Source: CALZKI01 sp964567585
GTDB lineage: Bacteria > Bacillota > Clostridia > Lachnospirales > Lachnospiraceae
Direction of reading: 5' to 3'
DNA length: 64,000 nucleotides
Assembly: GCA_964567585.1 (NCBI GenBank)
Contig: CAZMND010000003.1
Location: 1-64,000, forward strand
Position 1 is the first letter of the stretch. Each line of letters starts with the position of its first letter. A model generated the notes under the pieces. That model saw only the letters and a program-made list of their open reading frames with translations, searched no databases and had not been told where the DNA came from. The position numbers and the translations under genes were made by a program. Below, in pieces: positions 51,642-60,092 of this stretch.

Positions 51642-52424
51642 CTACTCCTTAGTAAGCCTTTCACATATTCTGTGTCTTTTATACAAAATTACCGGTATTC
51701 GGTTATCGATGATTTTGCTTTCTTTAAATCTGTTTCTTTCTATAATTTTCTTAACACAATCATAAAGTCTTTGTGTTTCTTCTCTGGACTGCTGTCCTTT
51801 CGAATGCCCGCCATATGCTTTGTAGCCCATATCATAATACGATAAAATGCATCTCGCGCTGCGCATCCATTTTTCTAAAGACGTACATCCCGGCAAATGC
51901 ATCCAAAGACAATAATTGGTGTTGTCACCCGTAAACATCAGTTTTTCCTTCTCATCCAGAAAAATAACAGAGCCCTTCGTATGTCCCGGAACGGATTTCA
52001 CAACAACAATTCTGTCGCCCAAATCAAATTTGTGTCCGTCATCAATTGTGACAATTCTGCATCGCTTACGCCTTAATTTTCTATCGACTGCGGCACCCAT
52101 TATTTTAAGCATCCGTCTGCTGACAAGCGGCAGTGACATAATTCCATATATGGTCTTCTTATCGTCCTTATGGACATAATATGTGCCAAATTGCCATGCT
52201 CCGCCTGCATGATCGGGATGTCTGTGCGTCACCGCTACAAAAAGCGGCTTCTGAGTAAGCTTTGATACCGCTTCCTTCAAATTTCCCGCGCCACAACCGG
52301 TATCTATCAACAATGCACGTTCCTCGCCAACCAATAAATAGCAATTGACAACTCCGCTTTCGTCAATTTTATATGTGTCTTTGGCAATCTTTTCTGCCAA
52401 ATAATGCTTATTTAAACAAATCAT
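51642..52424 (-). CDS. MBL-fold metallo-hydrolase
   Basis: A 260-residue metallo-beta-lactamase-fold enzyme. The metal motif is THRHPDHAGGAW (HxHxDH with Arg in the second place), with later ligands in VPGHTKGS and FTGDNTNY. The C-terminal helices (SLEKWMRSARCILSYYDMGYKAYGGHSKGQ) belong to the glyoxalase II/lactonase-like group. Possible roles are thioester or lactone hydrolysis; the natural substrate is unknown. GGAG lies 7 bases before the ATG. First gene of the pair with DUF554. Confidence 0.88.
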   Translation of the reverse strand: MICLNKHYLAEKIAKDTYKIDESGVVNCYLLVGEERALLIDTGCGAGNLKEAVSKLTQKPLFVAVTHRHPDHAGGAWQFGTYYVHKDDKKTIYGIMSLPLVSRRMLKIMGAAVDRKLRRKRCRIVTIDDGHKFDLGDRIVVVKSVPGHTKGSVIFLDEKEKLMFTGDNTNYCLWMHLPGCTSLEKWMRSARCILSYYDMGYKAYGGHSKGQQSREETQRLYDCVKKIIERNRFKESKIIDNRIPVILYKRHRICERLTKE

Positions 52425-52516
52425 TCTAAACTCCTACATTCCTTGGATTATACTACGTCATAACATCTTTTACTGTTACCAAGTATTTGAAGTTTTAGAA
52501 TAATTATACTTATATT

Positions 52517-53263
52517 TTATGAACGGCAGGCTCCGTCAACAGACAAAATTTCTCCGGTTACATAGCTCGCCAAATCGCTTGCCAAATACAAAAACGCATT
52601 AGCTACTTCTTCCGGCTCTCCCGGTCTTCCCAGCGGTATTTTCGCAGATATTCTATCTACCATTTCAGGCGGCAGGGCTGCCACCATATCCGTTCTTGTC
52701 ACACCCGGTGCTACCGCATTAACACGAATATTGTCTGCCCCAAGCTCCCTTGCCAGAGAAAGTGTCATACCACTTACCGCAAATTTACTGGTAGGATACC
52801 CTACCCCCGAAGGCTGTCCTGATATACTCACCATAGAGCTTGTATTTATAATACATCCACCGCCCTGGTCTTTCATAATCTTTACAGCCGGTAAAATGGC
52901 ATAAAATATGGCTTTTACATTTAAATCAATAATCTTATCAAACTCTTCCGGCTTGTAATTGTAAATAGAGGTACTCTGGGAAATTCCCGCATTATTTACA
53001 AGAATATCCAATCTTCCGTATTTTTCCCTGACTTTTTGCACCGCTTCTTCTACCTCTTTTGCATCGGTCAAAGCAGGCCACAGTCCATCCACATCCCACG
53101 TTGCATCTTCTGCCTTAAGTTTAAGAAGAGCTTTATCAACCGTTTCCTGCTTGGAACCAAAAAGTACAACCTTGGCCCCATTTTGCAGATACTTTCGTAC
53201 AACCTCAAAACCAATTCCTCTTGTTCCACCGGTTACAATCGCAACTTTGTCTTTCAGTAACAT
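52517..53263 (-). CDS. SDR-family oxidoreductase, FabG-like
   Basis: A 248-residue short-chain dehydrogenase. The NAD(P) loop is TGGTRGIGFEV, with NNAGIS, catalytic Ser in INTSSMVSISG and the YPTSK pair (Tyr and Lys). It ends VTGEILSVDGACRS, a FabG-like form. Likely reduces a keto group; not clearly FabG itself because no fatty-acid genes are near. The start is set at 53263 (MLLKDKVAIVTGG): GGAGG lies 7 bases upstream, whereas the earlier ATG at 53269 is only one base after it. Confidence 0.9.
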   Translation of the reverse strand: MLLKDKVAIVTGGTRGIGFEVVRKYLQNGAKVVLFGSKQETVDKALLKLKAEDATWDVDGLWPALTDAKEVEEAVQKVREKYGRLDILVNNAGISQSTSIYNYKPEEFDKIIDLNVKAIFYAILPAVKIMKDQGGGCIINTSSMVSISGQPSGVGYPTSKFAVSGMTLSLARELGADNIRVNAVAPGVTRTDMVAALPPEMVDRISAKIPLGRPGEPEEVANAFLYLASDLASYVTGEILSVDGACRS

Positions 53264-53310
53264 ACGCATACCTCCTTCTATATTTACTTTTCTAATTTCA
53301 TTATATCATA

Positions 53311-53970
53311 TCACTTTTTAAATATGCACCAATAATCACGATAGACCGTTCCATCGTGTCCTATTAAATTTTCTGATGATTTTACAAACCCTACGTTCTG
53401 TAATGCCTTGATTCTTTCTATTGCGTAAATAGGTGCTTTTGTAGCAATCATATTACATTCAAACCACTCATATGCCGGTTTTTCAATCAATAACAAAATA
53501 TCCGTCAAACACGCTTCTCTTTCATAATCGCTTCTTAAATCCACACGTAAAAGCCCACACTCATCAAAATAGTCCTCTGCTTTTCGATTGAATAATTCAA
53601 TAGTGCCAATTACCTCACCTACCGCTTTATCCACAATAGCGAAACGCACAAAGCCACCATTTTCGTATTCTTTCTTCCATGCTTCTAATACCATCGCCAT
53701 AATTTCTTCTGAATAATAATAAAAATTATCTCCATGGCAATTGTCACTATTAAAAAATGGCAATGCATTTTTATCTGAATATACCTTTGTCAAGTCACCC
53801 GCATCTTCCAAATTAGTAAGGCGAATTAAATATTTATTATTTTCAGTTGTCATATTATCTTTATAATTCATATTTATTACTCCATATTTCTTTTTATTGT
53901 TACGTTTATCTACATACGATAATGCGGCAAAAAATACTAGCAAAAAAGTTAGAACTTCCATTGTGTTCAT
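53311..53970 (-). CDS. GNAT acetyltransferase with holin-like hydrophobic N-terminus, LexA-box promoter
   Basis: A 219-residue ORF. Residues about 40-219 form a RimJ/RimL-type GNAT domain (RLTNLEDAGDLTKVYSD, then VIGTIELFNRK and a C-terminal LQNVGFVKSSENLIG). Residues 1-30 are a short hydrophobic helix then a basic tail (MEVLTFLLVFFAALSYVDKR), resembling holin-like type I toxin peptides. Two ribosome sites exist: AAGGGGTGAT before 53970, and GGAG 8 bases before an in-frame ATG at 53871, which would give a soluble 186-residue GNAT. A LexA-box promoter controls it. Confidence 0.8.
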   Translation of the reverse strand: MNTMEVLTFLLVFFAALSYVDKRNNKKKYGVINMNYKDNMTTENNKYLIRLTNLEDAGDLTKVYSDKNALPFFNSDNCHGDNFYYYSEEIMAMVLEAWKKEYENGGFVRFAIVDKAVGEVIGTIELFNRKAEDYFDECGLLRVDLRSDYEREACLTDILLLIEKPAYEWFECNMIATKAPIYAIERIKALQNVGFVKSSENLIGHDGTVYRDYWCIFKK

Positions 53971-54048
53971 CTTGCATCACCCCTTTATGTACTAGAGTGC
54001 ACATAACATCGGAAATTGCATCCACTTTCTATTTAACTATACAAACAC

Positions 54049-54077
54049 ATTATACCACACATCGAACGTACGTTCAA
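54049..54077 (-). promoter_or_regulatory. Promoter with LexA (SOS) box
   Basis: On the minus strand TTGAAC (54077-54072), 17 bases and TATAAT (54054-54049). The palindrome GAACGTACGTTC (54064-54075) overlaps the -35 and fits the Firmicute LexA box CGAAC-RNRY-GTTCG at 13 of 14 positions. The rest of the 251-base gap (53971-54221) holds a leader hairpin and a terminator. Confidence 0.8.
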
Positions 54078-54173
54078 GATTTTTATCATATTTTACTCTC
54101 ATTTTGCCATTCCCTATTTTTCCCAAAAAATGTTTCGTCAGGAATTGAGCCAGAAATTGTGAAAACAGTAATC

Positions 54174-54209
54174 AAAAAAACTTCCCTGTACAGTGTTTAC
54201 AGAGAAGTT
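54174..54209 (-). terminator. Intrinsic terminator of the 154-residue gene
   Basis: On the minus strand a 12-bp stem (54209-54198 with 54190-54179, one G-T pair) has a 7-base loop and is followed by TTTTTTT. Confidence 0.88.
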
Positions 54210-54221
54210 TTATATAATTAT

Positions 54222-54686
54222 CTAGCCAAACAGCCCTTTGATGGAGCCCAGTTTTTCGCCCCAGCCTTCCAAAACATCTATAACGCTGTTCAAGCGCTCA
54301 ATAGCTTTGGAGAGTTCCTGGGTATTCAGATCTTCTACCGCTTTATTAAAAGCTTCTACATCGATTCCGCTCAAGGTTTCCGATACCTTCTGCCATTGCA
54401 CGCTTCCTACTGCATCAGATACCCCTTCCCAGTCCACACTCTCTAATGTAGTGCTAACTTGCTCAAGTGTTGTATTCACACTTTCTATATCGAGTCCTGC
54501 CAATTCGTTCATAACCGGAGCTACATCCTTCACTACATCCAATACCGGCTTGATTTGGGTATAAATAAAGATTCCGCCCACCAAAAGCATCCCTGTCAAA
54601 ATTGATGAGATAAGACAAAAAATTCTTGTAATACGTAATTCTTTTTTTAGTTGTTCCAAACTGTTTTCAGATATTTTATTATCCAT
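54222..54686 (-). CDS. Membrane-anchored coiled-coil protein of unknown function
   Basis: A 154-residue protein. One TM helix (about 20-42) near the N-terminus is followed by a helical domain with repeating hydrophobic spacing (DIESVNTTLEQVSTTLESVDWEGVSDAVGSVQWQKVSETLSGID...), each repeat about 14 residues long. It has no cysteines outside TM1 and no known motif. AGGAGCAGGAAG lies before the ATG. The gene lies 33 bases after the XRE-repeat gene on the same strand, so both may form one unit. It may be a cell-envelope assembly factor, but the function is unknown. Confidence 0.65.
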   Translation of the reverse strand: MDNKISENSLEQLKKELRITRIFCLISSILTGMLLVGGIFIYTQIKPVLDVVKDVAPVMNELAGLDIESVNTTLEQVSTTLESVDWEGVSDAVGSVQWQKVSETLSGIDVEAFNKAVEDLNTQELSKAIERLNSVIDVLEGWGEKLGSIKGLFG

Positions 54687-54719
54687 TCTTCCTGCTCCTT
54701 CTATTTTTTTTAAAAGACT

Positions 54720-55505
54720 CTACATAAACTTCTTAATTATATCTACTATCCAATGATACACAACCGGTACATTTTCATACATCTGACTAAATACCTTTGC
54801 TTTATCATAAATCGTCACACGATTCAGACATTCAAATACACTACCCACAGCTTCAGTATCGCCAAAAGCAAACATCGCCTGCGCATAATCTCCATACGCA
54901 AAATAATGTCCCACTGCACAAGCTCCGATTGCAAATTCTCCAACTGAAACCGCCCCAAATGAAACAATTCCTACGGCAATAGCACCAAATGCCAATCCAC
55001 CCGCCGAAATACTACCTGCCGCCAAAACTCCCAGTGAAAAAAGTCCTAATGCCAGTAATCCAATAGATAACATTCCAAAAGAAAAAACACCTATGGAAAG
55101 TAAACCAAAAGCAAAAATCCCCTGTGCTTTTAATCCAATTGCAATAAATCCTTTTGCATTCATTCCGATATGCCAAAGTGGCATTCCCCAAATAGTTTTC
55201 TTACTTTTTATTTGAAAATTCCTTATTTTACTAATAATACTACCAAAGGTTATATTTTTCTGTTTTTCTTCCTCACTATTATTTGTACGGAAGTTGTTTT
55301 CCTGCTCCACATTATCCTTTAATAAATAATCAACCGTACAACCAAACAACTCGCTCAATCTGATAAGTTTTTCTGTTTCGGGATATACAAGCCCTGATTC
55401 GTATTTACTGATAGATTGTCTTGACACCCCTAACAATTCCGCTAACTGCTCTTGCGTATAATTATTATCTTTACGTAATTTTGCGATTTTCTCACCTGTT
55501 GTCAT
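54720..55505 (-). CDS. XRE-family regulator fused to Gly/Ala pentapeptide-like repeat domain
   Basis: A 261-residue protein. Residues 1-65 form an XRE helix-turn-helix (YTQEQLAELLGVSRQSISKYESG). A linker leads to about 110-225, where pairs such as AIG, AFG, SIG, SFG, ALG, SLG recur every five residues (FAFGLLSIGVFSFGMLSIG). This is a hydrophobic coil or beta-helix-like array. The end is an ordinary helix (TIYDKAKVFSQMYENV). The start is set at 55505: AAGGA lies 9 bases upstream, while the ATG at 55553 adds only a basic peptide. The array may act as an oligomerisation or membrane module. Confidence 0.85.
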   Translation of the reverse strand: MTTGEKIAKLRKDNNYTQEQLAELLGVSRQSISKYESGLVYPETEKLIRLSELFGCTVDYLLKDNVEQENNFRTNNSEEEKQKNITFGSIISKIRNFQIKSKKTIWGMPLWHIGMNAKGFIAIGLKAQGIFAFGLLSIGVFSFGMLSIGLLALGLFSLGVLAAGSISAGGLAFGAIAVGIVSFGAVSVGEFAIGACAVGHYFAYGDYAQAMFAFGDTEAVGSVFECLNRVTIYDKAKVFSQMYENVPVVYHWIVDIIKKFM

Positions 55506-55611
55506 TTCAATTTTCCTTTCTGTTCGCAAATTATTATGCAAATATTCTATCATTTTCTCATAAACATACCAGAAAAAAGGAGTTTCAAAATGTAAACTTT
55601 GAGGTGCATTT

Positions 55612-57264
55612 CTATTTTTTCGTCAATGCAACAATCTCGACCCCTTCAACCAACTCGCACAAAGAACGAATACCTTTGCCCAATTCATCATACATAGCCG
55701 AAAGTTCTTCATTTGTCATCGAATCAATATCTGCATCTTTATATTTGTAATACGACTTTTTAAGCCTTTGATAATTGTCATAGGAGCTGTACTCATAATA
55801 TACTCCCAAAACAGACTTCGCATTTGCCTTAATAGAACGGACCTTTCCGGCGGTTATCGCCCAATCGGTTCTGTAAGTCTTTTCTTCTACATCTTCTGCC
55901 TGTGTATCGCCATCTATGATGTAGCAATAAGCCGGATAAATCTTCTGATCACACAAATTTGCTCCGCTAAAAACAATCGCCTTTTCAAACACCTGGACAT
56001 AATATCCCTGTGATATATTTTCATTAAAAGAATAATCAATTTCTCCCTCTGTTACGTAAGTCGGATTTCCAACGCTACTGTTATGTATCATATGGCAGGC
56101 CGTTCCGTCATTGTTGGTATAGTTATATCCAAGCTCGTACGCCTCATGTGTATGGCCAGATATCCAGATAATATCTTTGTATTCTTCCAAGAGTGCTTTA
56201 AACTCGGCATTCAATGGCAAGGTGGCATCCATTCCACCTTCATAATATGGATTTTGCGTGTCATCACCCGGCCCGTATCCACTTATATTTGCATGCTGAA
56301 TCAGATAAATATTAATTCCCGTACCATAATTTTCTTTTAAAAGTCCTTCTACCCAGTCAAGCTGTTCCTGTGAAAATTCATCTTCTTTTGCCGGCTTATA
56401 TCCGCCCTCTAACGCCATAAAAATAAATAAATCACCTGTTTTAGGTTCTGTAACAGAATAGTATGGTTTAAACTCTTTAATTGTTTTCTTCGTGGAATCA
56501 AGTCCTGTTGCAAAGATAAAATCCGCAAGTCCTTCTTCTTCCAAACCTGCCTGTCTGATTTCATGGTTTCCACCTGATTCATAAACCGGATTTAAATAGT
56601 CCGAAGCTGCCAAAATATACTGATACGACTGCCACTCTTTTTCCATATATTTATATGTAGCATTTGTCACCTGATCCCCTGTTGCAATAATAAAATCTGT
56701 GTCCATTTCCGCAGCGTACTCCAGTGCCCCTGCCCAGTGTTGCTCAGAATACTCCCACCAGTAAGCCGGTGTTTCGCCCCATTTTTCCTCATCAATGTGA
56801 ATATCCGAATAGGAGTTAAAAGTATATAGAGCATCTGCCCTTTTGTAACCGAGCTGTTTTTCAGTAGGAATATCATATACTGCAACTGCCTGCTTTACAG
56901 TCGGGTTACTCTCTTTTTCATCATCTTCAGTTGGCACCGCGATAATCTTTGTGGCATCCGCTGGAATCGCCGTATGGTATTCAAAGGTAACTTCCTTCTG
57001 AGTTTCCTCTTCTGTCATCTCCATCTGTGCAATTTCATAATATCCCTCTAATGCACCATTATCATCGCTCCAATATATGTTATATGTTCCCGTTTCCTTC
57101 GTCTGAAAGGTAACGGTTCCCTGGGCATATCCGGCTTTTTCGGCATCTGCTCCTGTGAATTCGTATGTAATGGTTCCTTTCTCTCCTGCACAGCCAATGA
57201 GAAATATACTGCATGAACACGCCATACATATTCCTGTAACTATTTTTGATAGTTTTCTTCTCAT
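55612..57264 (-). CDS. Lipoprotein metallophosphoesterase
   Basis: A 550-residue lipoprotein with signal MRRKLSKIVTGICMACSCS and lipobox LIGC (C25). The calcineurin-like metal motifs are SDIHID, GDQVTN, GGNHE, QHANISGYGPGDD and SGHTHEAYE, in the right order. An N-terminal beta domain (30-110) resembles the Fn3-like part of purple acid phosphatases. It probably releases phosphate from nucleotides or phosphate esters outside the cell. GAGAGG precedes the ATG and a promoter lies at 57302-57330. Monocistronic. Confidence 0.87.
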   Translation of the reverse strand: MRRKLSKIVTGICMACSCSIFLIGCAGEKGTITYEFTGADAEKAGYAQGTVTFQTKETGTYNIYWSDDNGALEGYYEIAQMEMTEEETQKEVTFEYHTAIPADATKIIAVPTEDDEKESNPTVKQAVAVYDIPTEKQLGYKRADALYTFNSYSDIHIDEEKWGETPAYWWEYSEQHWAGALEYAAEMDTDFIIATGDQVTNATYKYMEKEWQSYQYILAASDYLNPVYESGGNHEIRQAGLEEEGLADFIFATGLDSTKKTIKEFKPYYSVTEPKTGDLFIFMALEGGYKPAKEDEFSQEQLDWVEGLLKENYGTGINIYLIQHANISGYGPGDDTQNPYYEGGMDATLPLNAEFKALLEEYKDIIWISGHTHEAYELGYNYTNNDGTACHMIHNSSVGNPTYVTEGEIDYSFNENISQGYYVQVFEKAIVFSGANLCDQKIYPAYCYIIDGDTQAEDVEEKTYRTDWAITAGKVRSIKANAKSVLGVYYEYSSYDNYQRLKKSYYKYKDADIDSMTNEELSAMYDELGKGIRSLCELVEGVEIVALTKK

Positions 57265-57301
57265 ACCCTTTTCCTCTCTGTTACATATCCATAATAAGGT
57301 G

Positions 57302-57330
57302 ATTATAAGATAGCTGGTAGCGATTTACAA
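57302..57330 (-). promoter_or_regulatory. Probable sigma-A promoter of the phosphoesterase gene
   Basis: TTGTAA at 57330-57325, 17 bases, then TATAAT at 57307-57302 on the minus strand, 37 bases before the start. Confidence 0.65.
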
Positions 57331-57351
57331 TTCATTACCAATTATCTCCTA

Positions 57352-57380
57352 TTGAGCAAATGTTACGAAATTGTTACAAT
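57352..57380 (+). promoter_or_regulatory. Probable sigma-A promoter of the 23-residue ORF
   Basis: TTGAGC at 57352-57357, 17 bases, then TACAAT at 57375-57380 on the plus strand. TGTTAC occurs twice between them. The transcript would start near 57387 and end at the 57506-57537 terminator, about 150 bases. Confidence 0.6.
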
Positions 57381-57427
57381 TTGTTTGTGATTAGCTAACG
57401 CAAATAAAAAATAAGGAGGACGAAACT

Positions 57428-57499
57428 ATGTTTTTCATTATCAATAGCTGTTCCGAGTTATTTAATACTCTTTGCAATCTTTTTAACTTCGGTTGCTAA
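57428..57499 (+). CDS. 23-residue, three-cysteine peptide ORF
   Basis: ATG to TAA encodes a peptide that begins MFFIINSCSELF and ends CNLFNFGC. It has cysteines at 8, 16 and 23, the last residue. The ORF is preceded by AAGGAGGA 8 bases upstream and its own promoter, and followed 6 bases later by a strong terminator; such a full set argues for a real gene or a peptide-coding small RNA. The peptide is hydrophobic and nearly uncharged (one Glu). I recognise no family. It could be a membrane peptide, a signal, a toxin or a leader peptide. Confidence 0.6.
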   Translation: MFFIINSCSELFNTLCNLFNFGC

Positions 57500-57503
57500 T
57501 AAT

Positions 57504-57538
57504 AAAAAAACTTCCCTTCAATGTAAGGGAAGTTTTTA
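57504..57538. terminator. Bidirectional intrinsic terminator
   Basis: A perfect 13-bp stem (57506-57518 with 57525-57537) has a 6-base loop. It ends the 23-residue ORF on the plus strand and overlaps the stop codon of the GH36 gene on the minus strand. Confidence 0.9.
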
Positions 57539-59749
57539 TTTTGCAATAGTGTTTTCCCCTACTTTCTTAAGTCTCCAGATTTTACTTGTATAGTCTCCCC
57601 ACATTTCAAATACAAGTCCAATGTTCATAAGTTCATCGCCTAAGTACTGTTTTCCTTCCCCCACAATTTCATATGCCGCTTCCGGATCCAGTGCCGTAAA
57701 TTTCATACGGTAAATCCCACCATTCACGATGCAGGATATTCTGAAATATGCCGCAAATACGTCGTTACCATCCTCTGAAACAAACATCCACGCAATATCA
57801 TTCCCATCATTGTCCGCTGATTTGAAAGGACTTTTCAGCCTATACATATCTCCGCTTTGTATAAAGGTCCTAAGTTCTTTATACATTGCTATCTGCTTTT
57901 TCACTTCTTCTTTTTCTTCTTCGGTAAACTTCATAAGGTCTAATTCATAACCAAAGTTGCCACTCATTGCCACATCACCACGCATTTTTAAAGACGTTTG
58001 TCTTCCTGTTTGGTGATTTGGAGCCGCTGAAACATGTGCCCCCATAGCACTGATAGGATAAGCATAACTTGTTCCATACTGGATAAAAAGTCTTTCTACC
58101 GCATCCGTATCATCACTGGTCCAAATCTGCGGCACATAATAAAGCATCCCCGGATCAAAGCGTCCGCCACCACCGGAGCAGCCTTCAAATAAAACATCAG
58201 GGTGCGCCGAAATCACTCTCTCCATCGTATCATAGAGCCCCAGCATATATCTGTGAGGCATTTCCTTTTGTCTGTCTGCAGGTAATCCTGCCGAACCAAG
58301 TTCAGACATATTTCGGTTCATATCCCACTTCACATAGGAAATCTTTGCTTCGTCCAAAATCTTTCCTACTGCTTCCACAATGTAATCACATACTTCTTTT
58401 CTACTCAAATCCAAAGTCAATTGATTTCGTGTTTCCGTTCTGATTCTATCCGGCACATGGATACACCAGTCCGGGTGGGCTCTGTATAAATCACTGTCCA
58501 CGGATACCATTTCCGGTTCAAACCACAAACCGAATTTCAGCCCCATTTCATTCACTTTTTCTGCCAAACCTGTAATACCATTTGGCAGTTTATCTTTATT
58601 TACAAACCAGTCTCCTAATGAACAAGTATCACTGTTTCGTTTCCCAAACCAACCATCGTCAAGAACCATTAACTCAATACCCAGTTCACCGGCCACTTTG
58701 GCAATTCCTAATATCTTTTCTTCCGTAAAATCAAAATAGGTTCCTTCCCAATTATTTACAAGAATCGGGCGCGCTTCGTCGCGGTATTTCCCCCTTACAA
58801 GTCTTTTTCTGTACAATTTATGTAAACTTCGGGACATTTCTCCAAATCCCTGCCCGGAATATACCATGACCACTTCCGGCGCCTGGAACTCATCCCCTGG
58901 CTCTAATTTCCAAGAAAAATCATAGTCATTGAGTCCCATCCACGCTCTACATTTATCAACCTGGTCGACTTCCACGCCTGCAGTGAAATTGCCACTGTAT
59001 ACAAAATTGAAGCCATACGTATCTCCATACTCTTCATTGGCATTCTTTGATGCGAGAACAAAAAACGGATTGAGTTGATGACTGGATGAACCTCTTTTAC
59101 TGTCAATAGCCTGTATGCCGTGTCTGAGAGGCGTCCGTTCCAAATATCTTTCCTTTCCCCAGCCGCCGTGAAAATCCAAAAAGTCGTAATGGGAAGTTTC
59201 AAAATCCACACTGGCGCTGACTACCTTTTCTAAAATAATATTTTCTTTTCCCGCATTGATTACCTTTACACTTCTGGTAATGGCATCTATTTCATTATAA
59301 ACCGCGTACAAAAGAACAACCTTCAAGCCTTTAAGTGTGTCCTTCAGCGTGATTTCCAATGTATCAGCCTCATCTTCGTTTTCTACATAAGTCGCCGGCA
59401 ACCCCTGTAGTTTTGGTTTACCTTTAAAAATTCTATGACTTTCATACAAAAGGCGCGCATTTCTGCTTCCATCTTCATACAAAACTGAAATAGCCGGCAT
59501 ACGATAGTCGCTACCACATCCTGTAGGGTACTCCTGGCATAAAAAATCCAATGTATAATCTTCATTGTCCGTCACCGGAGAAAAACCCGTAATTCTGTTG
59601 ATGAGTGCATTCTCCAAATCAGGTGTTTTTATCTTCTTTCCCCAATAAACATGGGCAAGATATTTTCCACGCCAAATATGCATAATATAACTTGTTTTCG
59701 GGGTTTGCAAATGAATTATTTGTTGCTTTTCATCATAGATGATTGCCAT
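57536..59749 (-). CDS. GH36 alpha-galactosidase
   Basis: A 737-residue GH36 enzyme with N-terminal beta-supersandwich (about 1-320), catalytic barrel (325-640) and C-terminal beta domain. The nucleophile is D476 (VKWDMNRN) and the acid/base is D546 (WTSDDTDA); EGCSGGGGRFD and LDDGWFGKR are further hallmarks. It releases alpha-1,6-galactose from melibiose, raffinose or galactomannan. No signal peptide, so it works inside the cell on imported sugar. The start is set at 59749 (MAIIYDEKQQ): GGAGG lies 8 bases upstream, while the ATG at 59797 has no ribosome site. Confidence 0.95.
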   Translation of the reverse strand: MAIIYDEKQQIIHLQTPKTSYIMHIWRGKYLAHVYWGKKIKTPDLENALINRITGFSPVTDNEDYTLDFLCQEYPTGCGSDYRMPAISVLYEDGSRNARLLYESHRIFKGKPKLQGLPATYVENEDEADTLEITLKDTLKGLKVVLLYAVYNEIDAITRSVKVINAGKENIILEKVVSASVDFETSHYDFLDFHGGWGKERYLERTPLRHGIQAIDSKRGSSSHQLNPFFVLASKNANEEYGDTYGFNFVYSGNFTAGVEVDQVDKCRAWMGLNDYDFSWKLEPGDEFQAPEVVMVYSGQGFGEMSRSLHKLYRKRLVRGKYRDEARPILVNNWEGTYFDFTEEKILGIAKVAGELGIELMVLDDGWFGKRNSDTCSLGDWFVNKDKLPNGITGLAEKVNEMGLKFGLWFEPEMVSVDSDLYRAHPDWCIHVPDRIRTETRNQLTLDLSRKEVCDYIVEAVGKILDEAKISYVKWDMNRNMSELGSAGLPADRQKEMPHRYMLGLYDTMERVISAHPDVLFEGCSGGGGRFDPGMLYYVPQIWTSDDTDAVERLFIQYGTSYAYPISAMGAHVSAAPNHQTGRQTSLKMRGDVAMSGNFGYELDLMKFTEEEKEEVKKQIAMYKELRTFIQSGDMYRLKSPFKSADNDGNDIAWMFVSEDGNDVFAAYFRISCIVNGGIYRMKFTALDPEAAYEIVGEGKQYLGDELMNIGLVFEMWGDYTSKIWRLKKVGENTIAK

Positions 59750-59813
59750 TGTGTACTCCTCCCATATGTTCCGCCACTTATGTACCTTGACTTTCATTAT
59801 ATCACGTCGGACA

Positions 59814-59852
59814 CATAAATAAAATGCCCCGCCAGCTATGCCGAGACATTTT
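59814..59852 (-). terminator. Terminator-like hairpin left from a decayed gene
   Basis: On the minus strand AAAATGTCTCG (59852-59842) pairs with CGGGGCATTTT (59831-59821) using two G-T pairs, with a 10-base loop. It follows the epimerase remnant. Confidence 0.6.
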
Positions 59853-59857
59853 TATAT

Positions 59858-59995
59858 CTATAATTTTGCTTTTGAGTAATCAAATTCATTGTTTCTTGCA
59901 AGGTTATATGCTTCTCCGATGCGGCCTTTATCAACTGCCGCACTACAACCTGCTGCCAAATCACGCACATCACAAAGCAAAACATTTTGTAATAA
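59858..59995 (-). pseudogene. 3' remnant of an extended-SDR (NAD-dependent epimerase) gene
   Basis: A 45-codon open frame between stops, without a start or ribosome site, reads CDVRDLAAGCSAAVDKGRIG then EAYNLARNNEFDYSKAKL and ends at a TAG. The VRD(L/V)AxG...A...KGRxGExY pattern is the late part of extended-SDR epimerases and dihydroflavonol-reductase-like proteins. The downstream terminator remains. The rest of the gene is absent, so this is a deletion remnant on the way to loss. The gap 59998-60092 holds only the upstream region of the DUF3892 gene. Confidence 0.55.
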
Positions 59996-60092
59996 CTATT
60001 CTTTTCTACATTATAATAAAAAACAACGAATAATTCATCCTATTTTTCCAAACACTATAACCACAAACACTTTTAGTTGAATGGAGAATCTT

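Noticed and set aside
59824..60080. Plus-strand ORFs at 59824 and 59889
   Set aside because: They lack ribosome sites and run antisense to the epimerase remnant, which explains the coding-like pattern better.
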